Assembly (NCBI GenBank): GCA_027579435.1 | Contig: JANBPK010000924.1 | Coordinates: 62,001-126,000, forward strand | Length of the DNA stretch: 64,000 bases | Direction of reading: 5' to 3' | DNA from: Candolleomyces eurysporus | Taxonomy: Eukaryota; Basidiomycota; Agaricomycetes; Agaricales; Psathyrellaceae | Shown here: positions 21,006 through 32,114 of the stretch, in pieces | Layout of the letters: every line of letters begins with the position of its first letter | How positions within the stretch are numbered: position 1 is the stretch's first letter | Position numbers and translations under genes: made by a program | The notes under the pieces: generated by a model | Told to the model about the DNA's origin: nothing | Seen by the model: only the letters and a program-made list of their open reading frames with translations | Database searches by the model: none

Positions 21006-21909
21006 TTGAGCGGTCCTATGGTTGGCGGGAACTGCCAGGCAGGAATTTCTCGCGCGCGCAACTCGCTCCGCCTTGCCCATCTTTGATTGATCGACCAAGC
21101 CCGGTGAAGGGGTGGATGGTCAAAGCTACAATACATGTGATAAGTATTAATCTATGTAAGGTTTGCTGGGATATGGACGAGCATGGCTCCAAAGATGTCC
21201 CAAACTCGACGAATGTCAGATAAATCGAGCCTGCCCACAGCCTCATAGGCATCTTCGGCGAATTCTGAAAACATATCGTCAACAAACCGCATTGAGTCTT
21301 CTCGGGAAGTTGGAATTTGCTGCCTGAGAACATCAATAACCACCTCATCGATCTCGACGTAGCACTTCTCGTAGTGGGCAGGATCAAGGGCAGTGAACGC
21401 ATGCCGAGGAGTTGGTCCCGACATAGTCACCAGATTAAGTCCACCTTTTGTCTCAGGTGTTCTTGACACAAGAAACAGCTCTAGAACCTGGCAATGCTGA
21501 TAGAAAACAAGGATAGAACAAGAATTTAGGTTCTTAGCGGGTATCATAACAGCACATTTTCCTGCCCACTACGAGAAGTGCTACGTCGAGATCAATGAGG
21601 CGGTTATTGATGTTCTCAGGCGGCAAATTCCAACTTCCCGAGAAGACTCAATGCGGTTTGTTGACGATATGTTTTCAGAATTCGCCGAAGATGCCTATGA
21701 GGCTGTGTGCAGGCCCGATTTATCTGACATTCGTCGGGTTTGGGACATCTTTGGAGCCATGCCCCAGCAAACCTTACATAGATTAATACTTAGCACATGT
21801 ATCGTAGCTTTAACCATCCACCCCTTCACCAGATGGGCAAGGCGGAGTGAGTCGCGCGCGCGAGAAATTCATGCCTGGCAGTTCCCGCCAACCTCAGCGG
21901 TCCTCAAGC
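21006..21909. repeat. Hairpin-forming inverted repeat of a gene fragment
   Basis: The left arm is about 21006-21382, the right arm about 21561-21909, and the spacer 178 bp. Most bases are complementary; the right arm lacks about 20 bp near 21833 and about 10 bp at 21761. The arms carry a protein-coding piece in opposite directions: minus strand MSGPTPRHAFTALDPAHYEK (from 21423), then DEVVIDVLRQQIPTSREDSM and FVDDMFSEFAEDAYEAV. I do not recognise the family. The left arm's frame is open for 131 codons (21152-21547) in total; the right arm has lost the beginning. A transcript through it would fold into a long double-stranded RNA. Confidence 0.85.
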
Positions 21910-22636
21910 TTTGAAACACGAAGTAAACTTTGTAGGGATTGATTGATTGAGCACGAAATCTTCGACAAGGAACGGGCTGTGATGAAGGTAAATCTTACTC
22001 GGGCGTCAACTCAAACTAGGCTGAACTTGCTGTGGGATCCAGATTTGGAGAAATTCTCTCTACAACTCGAAGTCTGTCCCATTCCATCTCACGCCCCGTT
22101 CCATGTTACTTCAATTCTAGATGTAATGATCTGTGGCTATTAAGCGGATTAGCACACTCCGTAACGCCCGTTGGCGTTCGACAAGATCATGATCATGATG
22201 CTGGAGTCGACAGTGGGGCTCAGTAAACATAGTTCAGGCGCCCAGTCCTGTAACTCTTCAAGTACAATCTTCAGTGTGCCGGTCCTATCTCAATCTTCCA
22301 ACGGTGCTGTACATAGATGGTGCTGTTGGCCTTTGGTCGGAAGATGATGGGCTCGTCTCTGCCGCTGGGTAAGAGTGCTGTAAACCACCAAACAAAGGTC
22401 TCAACGCATTGCCCGAGCTACTCAGCTGACAGTACCTGACTGAGACTATATCAATTAATTATGCAACTTGTTCATCTTCATCAAGATGTGGATTGACATA
22501 GACTTTCACTGAAACCCGCTCTGCAAACCTCCGGACCATCACATATCATATGGAAGTTTACGTTGCGCCCATATCTACCCGTGTCAAGATATGCAACTCG
22601 TGCCCACTCGTAGGCCCTTCAATATAGCTCTCTACC
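21910..22636. other. Intergenic region before the DUF6533 gene
   Basis: About 730 bp with no supported gene. Frames at 21943-22143 show no family features. Confidence 0.4.
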
Positions 22637-24619
22637 ATGTCAGATAACCAGTTTCAGCTGATCCTCAGGGCACTCAAGGTCTCAAAGGACGCCAGATACT
22701 CGGAAGGTGAGCATCAACCCATCGCGCCGAATAACATCTCCTGATAATTGTAATGCAGTGGCTGCACTTACATTCTTCCTCTGTGATATTTTGTCGAATC
22801 TGGAGCATGAGGTTCGTATCAGTATGCCTTGTATTGCCGCCCCATAACGATTTCCTGCTATAGATCGAGTTCATATGGAGGTGAGTTCCTTCCTTGAACG
22901 TCTGAGGACGCCATTTGAGTCATGCTATTATTTAATGGCATAGAGGAAAGTGGGGTATTGTCAAGCCTTTGTATATCGTGTCGCGATACTATGGTCTGGT
23001 TATTCTCATGTGCGTCGTCGCTTTGTCCTCTGATTAGTAAGGGAGCTGATCGACATGCTGTTATCCCCAGAATCAAAATAATAAGTTCAGGCCTATATTC
23101 GTTTCAATATCACCCCAAACTCTGACCTCCATCCATCCAGTCGAGCAAGAGCGGCGATCACGAGAAGTACGTTAAGCTTTCCCGTCGGAATCGACATAAG
23201 ATTGACCTTCATTGCCAACCCTTCGCTCTCTAGTTGTGCGTTTCCACCGAGGATAATCTACTTGAGCCCTAGTTGAAATCGACATCGTTTTGCTCTACTC
23301 AGCTGTCAGCACTATTTCTGGTGGATGTCGATGTACGTCTCATACCTCCCCTGTGTTCTCCAATCTTCTCTGCGTGAGCTGACGACCGCTGGTACTCAGC
23401 GGAGGTGCCTTGATAAGCGACATTATCGTAAGCATAATCCTCGTCCTTCGAATTTATGCTCTCTACGGGCGAAGTCGACGAGGTACGCCCATCCATATTG
23501 TCTTACCCGCACTCACAGGATTGATAATCTCAAGTGTTGTTGATCTTCTCAATATTATGCATCGGTGAGTGTCCTATCGCCCAATTGCCTTCATCGCTGT
23601 CCTGCTGATCTGGGCCTTCAAATTGGTTGGGACCAGTGAGCGTCGTTGTGCGTATTATCAGCACTGTAAATGACATACATAACATTGACGACCCGATAGC
23701 TGACGACCTATGCTATCGTGACGATTGGACGGTATCTGTATGACAATGTGGTTGTAGTTCCAGTCCGAGGCTGGACGAGCTGTGCGGCGGTAGTGGAGCT
23801 CAGCTACGCAAACATATCGCTGATGGGGTGGTACGCATTTTTTCGTCTCCATTTGTGGTGATCTTCTCGTTCTGACCTAATTCTCTGCTTTCGAAGGCTC
23901 GCATCGGCTTCAGTCTCCTGTAAGTCAGCAGCACCGACTGAAATTATGACCAGAGAGACGAAAGTTGCTGACGTTGATTGTCTCGAAAATAGTGATATGC
24001 TTTCTAGCAACCCTTTTCAAGTTCAGGGAGTCTATCAAGCCACTCAGAACGTCCGGGGAGTCGACCTGGGGACTTATGACCAAACCAAAATATGTCTCCC
24101 CTCTCCTAACTGTCTTCGTCCGAGATGGCGCGTTCTTCTTCTTGGTGTGAGTCCGACACTCCTTCCTTCCACCATTCTATTCTTGGCTGATGCGTCTGGA
24201 ATCCGTCGATGTAGCGTGACAGGTGTGTTCACAGTCACCACTGTCTCATGCTAGCCGTCAACCAACATGCTCTTCTAGCAACTCTAACTGCCGGAGCAGT
24301 CACCTCAGCGTACGAAGAAGGCTTTTATGCCGCCCCTTACCCTCCATGGAACTATGCCATGTTCTCCTTTGCGGTGCGTGAGCCTATTGCTTATGTTGTA
24401 TGACTTTGGTCAGGGAACCCCACTTACCCTGCCTTCAAATCTCAGGGTGCACACATGCTTCTGAACCTACGCCGAGAGGGAGCTTCAATGGGCAGGGCTT
24501 CGACGCTCGTTCAAGACAGTCGGGAAGCTGGATTATTCAATGTAAGGTTCGCGAACTCGAAGACTAATAGTAGTACTACCGAAGACTCTGGTGGCGACAC
24601 GGAGATGAGTCGATTGTGA
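22637..24619 (+). CDS. DUF6533-type membrane protein
   Basis: Complete relative of the gene at 1-1302. First exons: 22637-22706 (MSDNQFQLILRALKVSKDAR), 22759-22811 (VAALTFFLCDILSNLEHE), 22864-22880 (IEFIW). Later blocks: GKWGIVKPLYIVSRYYGLVI near 22945-23009; SIILVLRIYALYGRSRRG near 23430-23485 followed by a membrane stretch VLPALTGLIISSVVDLLNIM; VVVPVRGWTSCAAVVELSYA near 23750-23815; KPKYVSPLLTVFVRDGAFFF near 24085-24145; PPWNYAMFSFA near 24335-24375; AHMLLNLRREGA, ending SRL with stop 24617-24619. This is the order expected for the family: N-terminal DUF6533 with the W..K.L(Y) ..RY motif, then about seven membrane helices. Not every exon border was fixed. Function unknown. Confidence 0.75.
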
Positions 24620-25041
24620 AGTGAAACAGTGGGCCAGCAGCCAAGCCATCGCGTTGAAGTCAGATAAATTGTATCATTCACCGGTACTATAACTATCACT
24701 GTTACCTCCAATTTCGGTAGTGGACCGGAGTGGGTACTAAGCAATGAAGAGAGCACCAAAATTGTTGATTATCGAATTTGGTTGTGTTGGGCATTCAAAT
24801 GTGGCTATCCCCTCATCTGAACGCGCGGGGATCAACTGATATGGGCCAAATCAATGCGGGCGGAGTATCATGAATTCGTTAGCGAGTTTAAGTCGATTGA
24901 GATGAAACCCTACAAGCAAACGGCTGGCATGGGCAAAGACTAGATCGAGTTCTGCGTACACCGAAATCAGGTTCTCCTGATAATATGAGATTCCACCCCG
25001 TGCAACGCAAGACCCGGCTACACGAAAGGACCAAGTCAGTG
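24620..25041. other. Convergent 3' regions of DUF6533 and RAD7
   Basis: About 420 bp between two convergent stop codons; no gene seen. Confidence 0.45.
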
Positions 25042-27285
25042 TCAAGATCGTCCCGACTCAACCAAAGGAATATCCCTCACCTTCTTTGGACAATTCGCCG
25101 TAACCCTGTTACACCCCCACACCTTCAATTCCACCAACTCCATACAACCGCCTTTCTTGCGGCCCTTCACATCTTCGCCCTCCAACCACGCTTTGACAAT
25201 AAAATCATCCATGTTCCTACAAAAGCCCACATCCAACTTCCTCATCTCCTTGCCCTGCCTTCCGATATCGCGTAAGCCGTTCTCTTCTACGTCTTTCCAC
25301 CCGTTGATATTCAGACTCTCGAGTCTAGTCCCAGAATGCTTCATGATAGCTTCCAAGGCATCTGTTTGGAGCTCTGGGTTCCGCGACGCGTCTAGTGAGA
25401 CGAGTGGTGGGTTCTCCCATTCGCTAAAAAAAGCTCGCGAGAGCCTTGGACGTGATTTCTGGACAGTGGGCGATCGATAACGACTCCAGGCTATGCGTGT
25501 GCTGCTGCAACCCGCCCAAAAGAAACGCATTCGTTAACAAATCGTGCTTGGACACATCGAGACATCTGAGTGAGCCCCCGATTCTGCTTAGAAGGTTCAC
25601 CAACGCCGCGTCGCTGCAAGATTCGCCGCCGGGGGATGAGATGTCGAGGTACTCCAAGATGGATTCAGAGTCGCCTTGGCCACCAAGATTATCGGCTATT
25701 TCGTCGAGGAAGTCATCGGACATTTTTCCGAACTCTTTGAGTCGAAGTTCTTTGAGTCCGGTACAATGCGAAACGAGTTCGCGGAGACAGTCCAAATCGA
25801 AACGAGGACTTTGGGTGATAAGGAAACCTTCGAGGTTCGGGTGGGCTTTGATGAAGGCTTTCCAGGCTGGTGAGCGCACGAGGAAGGGCCCGAGGAGTTC
25901 AATGCGCTCAAGAGCGGGGAGGGAGGTGGTGAAGACTTTGAACGCAGGATCGTCGAGTTGGCCGCAGAAATCGAGCCGGAGGGATGTCAGGTTGGGGTTC
26001 AGGTATACGAGGCTTTCGAAGGCGGGTGATGACAGGTCTAAGAGGAAGGCGGTGGTGAGTTGGGGATAGATACAGAGATACTGAGACATACTGGTCGCGT
26101 CGTACAAGACGAGCTTAGAGTTGGTGGTGTTGTAGAACAATTTGGCGTTTTCCGCCGTTCTAAAAAAAATCATTCAGACGTTGTGGGAAAACGAGAGAGT
26201 TAGCACTTACAAGGAGCGGTTCTTCGCCATAGCTTTTGCGATAGCCTCAACATTGAGTGTACCGATATCACCCAGAGACTCGACATCATCGATGTGCTGT
26301 GTCACAACCTAGAACAACATCAGGTCTGTCGGCCCGGGTGTGTAAAATGAAGCACACCTTGATACAGAGATTTACAAGGGTAGGTAGACGATTCTCTACG
26401 AAATGAACGACCTCTCGCTTGTCGCCAGGAGCCTTACGCTTCCTTGGTGCAGCAGGCTTCTTGAACGGGTCCTTCCCGGACGCCTTGGCGCAAACGTGAC
26501 AAAGCCAACCTGGCCCTGGGTTCGCGGCCATCGTGTATTTGGTCTGTAATACCGATAAAGAAATGAAATCGACCTTCATACCAGAATGGATGACGTACCA
26601 CTGTAAACTGCTTCTCGCACTTGGCACAGTTCTCGAAGTCCCCGACAGGAGGCTTAGAGCCGCTGGACCACATCGACTTGGATAGCGAAGTATAAGGATC
26701 GTCATCATCTTGGTATTCGTCGTCAGAACCTTTCTTTCCTTTGCCCTTCGCCTTCTTCTTCTCCTGCGCTTTCAGCTTTGCTTCGGCGGCCTTGGTGAGC
26801 TTACGTTTCTTCGCTGGGGCGGGGCTGTTACGTTCAGGTTCCTCAACGGCTTCCTCGTCAGCGCCGTTCTCGTCCTGGTCTTCTTCCCTGTTTCCCTCAT
26901 CGTCTTCATCGAGGTTGTCCGAGCCGTACCCAGACTCCTTTCGACCATCATCAATTACTGCAACTCGAGATCAATATATCAGGCGGCTCACCCTCCTATT
27001 AGCGCCTCGTCTGCTTGCAGCTCTAGACGGTCTTCTGGACCCAGACGACGAGCCAGCTTCGTCCTGTTGCTGTTGACTGTCGTCATTGCTAAGACCGGCC
27101 GCTGCCTGTTGCTGCCCCTGCTGCGTGGCAGCCCGTCGAGCAACAGTTGTCGGGGTGATCCCAGACGCCTGCATACCAAGCGTCAGTATTAATATATTTT
27201 GCTCGTTTTGAGAGTCACATACCCTAAGGAATTCTGTCAGAGCTGAGGTAGGCCCGCGTACGTTGTTGTTTCGAGCGCGGCTCAT
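25042..27285 (-). CDS. RAD7: RAD7-like nucleotide excision repair protein
   Basis: Exons 27223-27285, 26992-27168, 26599-26937, 26358-26543, 26211-26308 and 25042-26159 give 659 residues if one T of the T7 run at 25426-25432 is removed. The N-terminus is Ser/Gln/Glu-rich with a nuclear-type basic stretch (PAPAKKRKLTKAAEAKLKAQ). Then comes the Rad7-type zinc-binding pair CAKC ... GWLCHVC, followed by RLPTLVNLCIKVVTQHIDDV. The C-terminal 400 residues are leucine-rich repeats (LTSLRLDFCGQL, LKELRLKEFGKMSD, LRCLDVSKHD, LESLSIAHCPEITSKAL, MRKLDVGFCRNM, LVELKVWGC). In yeast Rad7 works with Rad16 in global genome repair and in an E3 ubiquitin ligase. The break occurs between SKALASFF and SEWENPPLVSLDA; with T6 it reads through perfectly. 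As this is a housekeeping gene, I take the extra T as a base-calling error. Confidence 0.9.
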
Positions 27286-27842
27286 GATTGCAGGTAGCAA
27301 AATTCGGTCCCGCTGGCGACGCGACTCACAAATGGGCGCGTTTTAAACTCCGACAAATTTGGGTCGCGTGGAGTCTGCCGACGCGCTCAGGGGCGTTTGA
27401 GAGGCGGTCCAAGGGGCGAGATGCTCATAAAAAGACAAGATTCACGATCGACCTGGAGTATTTGACATTTACGGCATAAGAAAAGTTTCAACTGTGCTTG
27501 AGAGTCAGATTTAGATGGCTGATTAATGTTCAATCTCCAACGTCCGAGCACCTGAAATAAATACTTGGGCCCGTTGACCTCGACAATTGAACTTTTAGTC
27601 ACCACTGAATTCGAGTAATTCATAAGACCAGAACTTCATCTCTGGGGAAACCCCTCATCCCACTTGAATAGGTTTGTCATTCTACACCTTCATTTCACAG
27701 CAATTCACGTCACACCAGACACGACGTGGGAGGCCATGTGCAACACGATAAAAAGTGAATGAAAGCAGCAGTGGGTGCGTTCTCAGGCTGCCCTCATTCC
27801 CACTATCTCCATCGCCCTTCCGCCCAACCACTGCTCTTCATC
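27286..27842. promoter_or_regulatory. Divergent upstream region of RAD7 and the second lectin
   Basis: About 560 bp between start codons. CACGATAAAAAG at 27745-27756 lies about 90 bp before the lectin start and could serve as a TATA-like element. No gene seen. Confidence 0.4.
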
Positions 27843-29129
27843 ATGCAAAAAGAGGCACTAATCATCACTGAGGATAATCCAGGTATTCTAGCACCATAAT
27901 GCAATTCTGCGAGCAACCCACTAATGGCATACATGCTGCCAGTCCCCATCCGCCGCATAGGCAAAGCTGATATCGTCGGTTTTGGCATCGACGCTGTCGC
28001 TATGTTTCGAAACAGCATCCAGCCAGCCGTACACCGACCCGTCGCCGGCTTCGGGCACGATGCAGGCTGGCGTAACGACAGACACATCCGTTTAGTAGGC
28101 GACACCACAGGAAACGGCCGTTCCGACATCATAGGCTTTGGAGAAAACGGGGTCGTCGTCTCATACAACAACGGCTCAAACAATTTTTCCGCCCCTTCCT
28201 TAGCTTTAGGCGGTGAATTTGGGGCGAGTGCAGAAGCGAATAGCTGGGCCGTCAGCAAGCATGTTCGCTATGTCGCTGACATCTTGAAGCGGGGTTATGT
28301 CGATATCATTGGATTCGGGGATCGTGGCACCTACATTTCGCTGAACAACGGGGATGGTAGCTTTGCACCTGCACGTTTGGCCGTGCCCCATTTTGGTTTT
28401 GACCCGATCGCCGGAGATTTCAAAAGAGAACGGCATCTTCGCTTCTTAGGCGACGTGACGGGAAACGGACGTCCTGACATCGTCGCGTTTGGGGAAACAT
28501 CGGTTCAGGTTTCTCTCAATAACGGTGATGGGACATTCCGGGACGCTAGGCCGGTCATTTTCGGATTTACGTATAGCTCTGGAGGTTGGAGAATCGACAA
28601 ACACCCTCGAATGCTTGCGGATCTCACCGGAGATGGCAAAGTGGATATCGTAGGATTTGCGGAAGCTGGAGTCTATGTGGCTCTGAACATCGGAAATGGT
28701 ACCTTCCAAGAACCGAGACTCGTTCTCAATGCTTTCGGCGCAAACGCAGGCGGATGGCAGGTGGATGCACACCCTCGCTACATTGCAGACGTCACAGGGA
28801 ATGGATGGGGGGATATTGTGGGATTTGCAAACGGGGGAGTTTTTGTTGCGTTGGGTAATGGAGACGGAACCTTCCAGCCACCGAAACTCGTTCTTGAGGC
28901 GTTTGGATATGAAGCAGGAGGTTGGAGGGTAGGGATACATCCGAGATACGTCGTAGATCTGACTGGAGACGGTGCGGCCGATATCGTTGGAATCTCAGAC
29001 AGTGGGGTTGTCGTATCGTATAACGATGGAAAGGGCAACTTTGGGCCTCCTCAGATTATTTGCAACCATTTCGGCCCCAGTCAAGGGTGGGATGTGGAAA
29101 AAACCGTTCGTTTGGTAGCCAATTTATAA
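27843..29129 (+). CDS. PVL-type seven-bladed beta-propeller lectin, second copy
   Basis: Exons 27843-27882 (40 nt) and 27943-29129 with a 60 bp intron give 408 residues. It starts MQKEALIITEDNP and joins VPIRRIGKADIVGFG. Six full repeats follow (for example DVTGNGRPDIVAFG, DLTGDGKVDIVGFAEAG, DVTGNGWGDIVGFANGG, DLTGDGAADIVGISDSG) and the C-terminal strand KTVRLVANL closes a seventh blade. It is very similar to the lectin at 1405-2704 and lies in the mirrored place of the inverted duplication. One repeat reads VALNIGNGTF instead of NNGNG, a possible change in a binding loop. Sugar binding (GlcNAc-type) is inferred from the PVL family. Confidence 0.92.
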
Positions 29130-29289
29130 GGACAACTCACGCTGTCCAGGAACGCAGGATCATTGAATGATAATACCTCACCTTTTGTCCCGTGTGTTCA
29201 GAGACAAACGTCAAGCTTTCAAGACCGGCAAGTCGCTGTGGATCTGTTTACACAGGTAAAATCAGGCACCGTCTCTGAAAGGACTGTTT

Positions 29290-30004
29290 GAACTGGAGAA
29301 GTGATTTCTCTTCAGCGATGGGGGCCATCCTTGGTCCACCCAAAGATCTTTTGAGTTTGGCCTTTGCTGCTGTGAAGCAAATCACTTTCGATGGGAACCT
29401 GTCCGAGCGATCATTTGAAAGGGATTTTCAACGTAGGAAGGTCGACTCACAGGAGACTGCGATGAATGAGACCCAGATTCTTTGCGAGTCCTTGAGGTCA
29501 AATCTACTACGAGCCCACCAGGCGATTAATTGTGTTGCAATACCTTCCAAGTGACCTGTGGGGAATGAAATCGCAATACTACGCATGGAAGTTGACTGAG
29601 AGATTTTGATTTGCTGTCTTAGAAACCTTGAATGAAGGAAATTAAGGGACTCACCAAGCTTGGCGATCGCGTGGGAAGGAGATACTGTAAGAAGTGTCGG
29701 AGACTCAAGTTAAAGCAAAGGCTTAGACTGGGTGCACTTTGTTCGCCAACTTGAATGTACCTGATGCGAATTGCCTCCAGAGAGTCAATACGCATACTCC
29801 TGAGAGCTCGATGGTACATAAAAATTCAACCCGTTTACTGAAGTAGGCGATTGGACACGTTGCGTCTGTATGCAATCCTCCCCAAGTTAGTTTGTCACAG
29901 TAACGGGGGACATTCAAGAAGAGTACATCCTGTTGACCGAACTCAAAATGAGGTCGAAGAACCCACGAAAGTGCGTTTATCATTGTTTTTGTGCAAAGAC
30001 TCAC
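29290..30004 (-). pseudogene. Decayed DUF6533 gene (mirrored copy)
   Basis: The reverse strand at 29290-29545 aligns with 515-760 of the first DUF6533 gene: TCGCAGTCTCCTGTGAGTC, GAAAGTGATTTGCTTCACAG and CAAAGGCCAAACTCAAAAG each have near copies there. Farther up, GTATGCGTATTGACTCTCTGG (about 29785) is a decayed form of the LRIYALYG coding block. Stops and frame changes leave no usable reading. The 3' exons are missing. Its place, tail to tail with the lectin, mirrors 1-1302. Confidence 0.7.
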
Positions 30005-30435
30005 TTAAGGTGATGGGTTGTTTTTGCATAAATAAGGAACTCCAACCATGTGCTATTGGCACGTCTATTTGCAGGCTCGCGACCCAACGAGATGATCTTC
30101 AAGATACTACTTATAACATACCCTCATTCAAGCTGCATCCGGACCGAGGAATGCTGCTGTCCTCGTGCCAAGGTCGTGACATGTCTTCCTGACTGCCGGC
30201 GGCGATTATTGGCCATCCGCAGCGCCGATTTCGCAATATTGGTTTCTCAACCCGTGACGGAAAAGAAGTTCTCATCTCACTTACGACAAGAGAAGGTAGA
30301 TGGCATCGTGACTATGGATTGGGGAGGTACATATGGTTTCGAGTTCTCGTTGCTCTTCTCAGCATTCGTCTCAACAGTGTGTCACTGGAACTCTACATCC
30401 TTTCAAGCTGACCCTTTCTGGACTCACGAGGGCCA
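30005..30435. other. Region before GNAT E
   Basis: About 430 bp. It may contain further decayed 5' exons of the DUF6533 copy, but I cannot align them with certainty. No intact gene. Confidence 0.35.
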
Positions 30436-31370
30436 ATGAACAAGAGCAAGGACAGCCACGCCGCCAGATCCAAAATAAGGGTCCGCCCTCTTCAAGATGA
30501 CGACGCGGAGCAAGTTAGGGAACTGGTTTGGAGGGGGATGTGTGTAGATGGTATGTAATTTCATGTCCTAACATCTATCAATCCCGATCTATTCATTTAA
30601 TGTGCTGTAGATGACTCGCCTCTCCGAGTCGCCCTGACTCTCCAAAACTTGATCAATATCAACCTGCCTTTCAAAACCAGGTTTGGACTAGCAGCAATCC
30701 TACTAGTCTCACTCTGGCTCGAGTTTGCTGCGGACTCGGGAATCCGGAAGGTCCTGTTTCTCCGAGCAGGAGGAAGATATCTGACGACATTCTTGATTTC
30801 CACTGCACTGGCTGGGTGGTTCTGGGTTGGGTATCGGAGACGAAGGGTAGAACAATGCATTGTCGGCTATGTCAACCGAATGCTCGACGAAGATATGCAC
30901 GACCTGAAGGCATTCTATACCACTCATAATTCCGGGGATCAGCCAGACATATGTGCGTTTTGGGTCGCAGAGAGTGATGATGGAACAGGTCGAAAAGTTG
31001 TAGTTGGGTGTGTTGGACTCGGTGAGTACTTCACTCTCGTATTCTCAGAATCCTGCCTAGAACTACAGCAATCATCACAGCACCCCACCAACCTTCCGGA
31101 CCCTCAACCGCAGAACTCCGCCGACTCTCCGTGTCGTCGTCTCATCGTCGTCTTGGAATCGCTTCGCTCCTCCTGCAGACCTCCCTTTTACATGCAAAAG
31201 AGAATGGATTGAAGAGGGTCGGCCTCGGTGTTTCCTCATTCCAAGCGCCTGCGGTTGGATTATATATCTCGAAGGGCTTTGAGGTGGCTAAGAAAACGAG
31301 GGTTAGCTTAGACGGAGGCGTGATGGTGGTGGATTTCATGTGGATGGAGGTTAAGCTCGACATAAATTAA
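30436..31370 (+). CDS. GNAT E: diverged Camello/NAT8-like acetyltransferase
   Basis: Exons 30436-30550, 30611-31021 and 31069-31370 give 275 residues. It has the same architecture and the same two intron positions (phase 1 each) as GNATs A-D. KIRVRPLQDDDAEQVRELVW is the first GNAT strand and helix. Membrane segments are FGLAAILLVSLWLEF and YLTTFLISTALAGWFWVGY. ICAFWVAESDDGTGRKVVVG leads into the core, LRRLSVSSSHRRLGIASLLL is motif A, and APAVGLYISKGFEVAKKTRV motif B. It is shorter at the N-terminus and in the linker. The family resemblance to animal NAT8 (ER-membrane cysteine-conjugate acetyltransferase) is by layout; the substrate is unknown. Confidence 0.85.
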
Positions 31371-32114
31371 ATGCGTTTTACGTGAGTAATCCAGTTTAGC
31401 ATATTTCTGTGGACTTTCTGAAAGGGTTCATCTCAGAGTGGGTCCTGTATTTCTGTCACCTGGCTCTTACCTGGCTCTGATGAATATATTTGCGGTTGAT
31501 GTGAATGACAAGTGGGTACTCGGAATCTTCTCGTTTGCCTGACAGTCTAGAATAACATCAAGCAGACCAGAAGTCGGAATGTCAGTTTCCACCAGATTCT
31601 TGTTCATCAGCACGCCTTTTAATATTCAGTTCCTGTCAGAAAGATGTCGGTTTTCATGTTTCATTCATCTAATCTAATCATCTAAAACATGCGGCCTACA
31701 CGTGTACGGGTTCGCGTATCCAATCATTCGATGCCCTTCCTCTCTCGCCTTCCTTTTCCTCTCCGCTACCGCCTTCTCGATTCGATTCAGCCGCTCTGAG
31801 CGCGTTAGCCTCACGGTTCCCGTGTGTTATCAGTGATGAATCCCGCTGCACCATATACCCTTTCCGGTGCACGACATGCACCTGATGCAGCACGCTTTCG
31901 ATGCGACGCACGATCCACAGTCAAAATTTGGCGGACAATAGCAAGGGTCGGATAGGCTAGAGCGGCTGCTGCTGCATCATGTCCAAATACCATGAGGCTA
32001 TCTCCCCTCATTCATTTACCTCCGAGCTTCCTCCTGCGCTCGTCCAATAGCGGCCTAGGCCTGCTCTTTCTCACCGCTGTCCTTGTTCTGCCCTTACAAG
32101 GTTGACAAGACTCG
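31371..32114. other. Intergenic region
   Basis: About 740 bp upstream of the large low-complexity gene; minus-strand frames around 31696-32011 have no family features. Nothing further seen. Confidence 0.4.
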
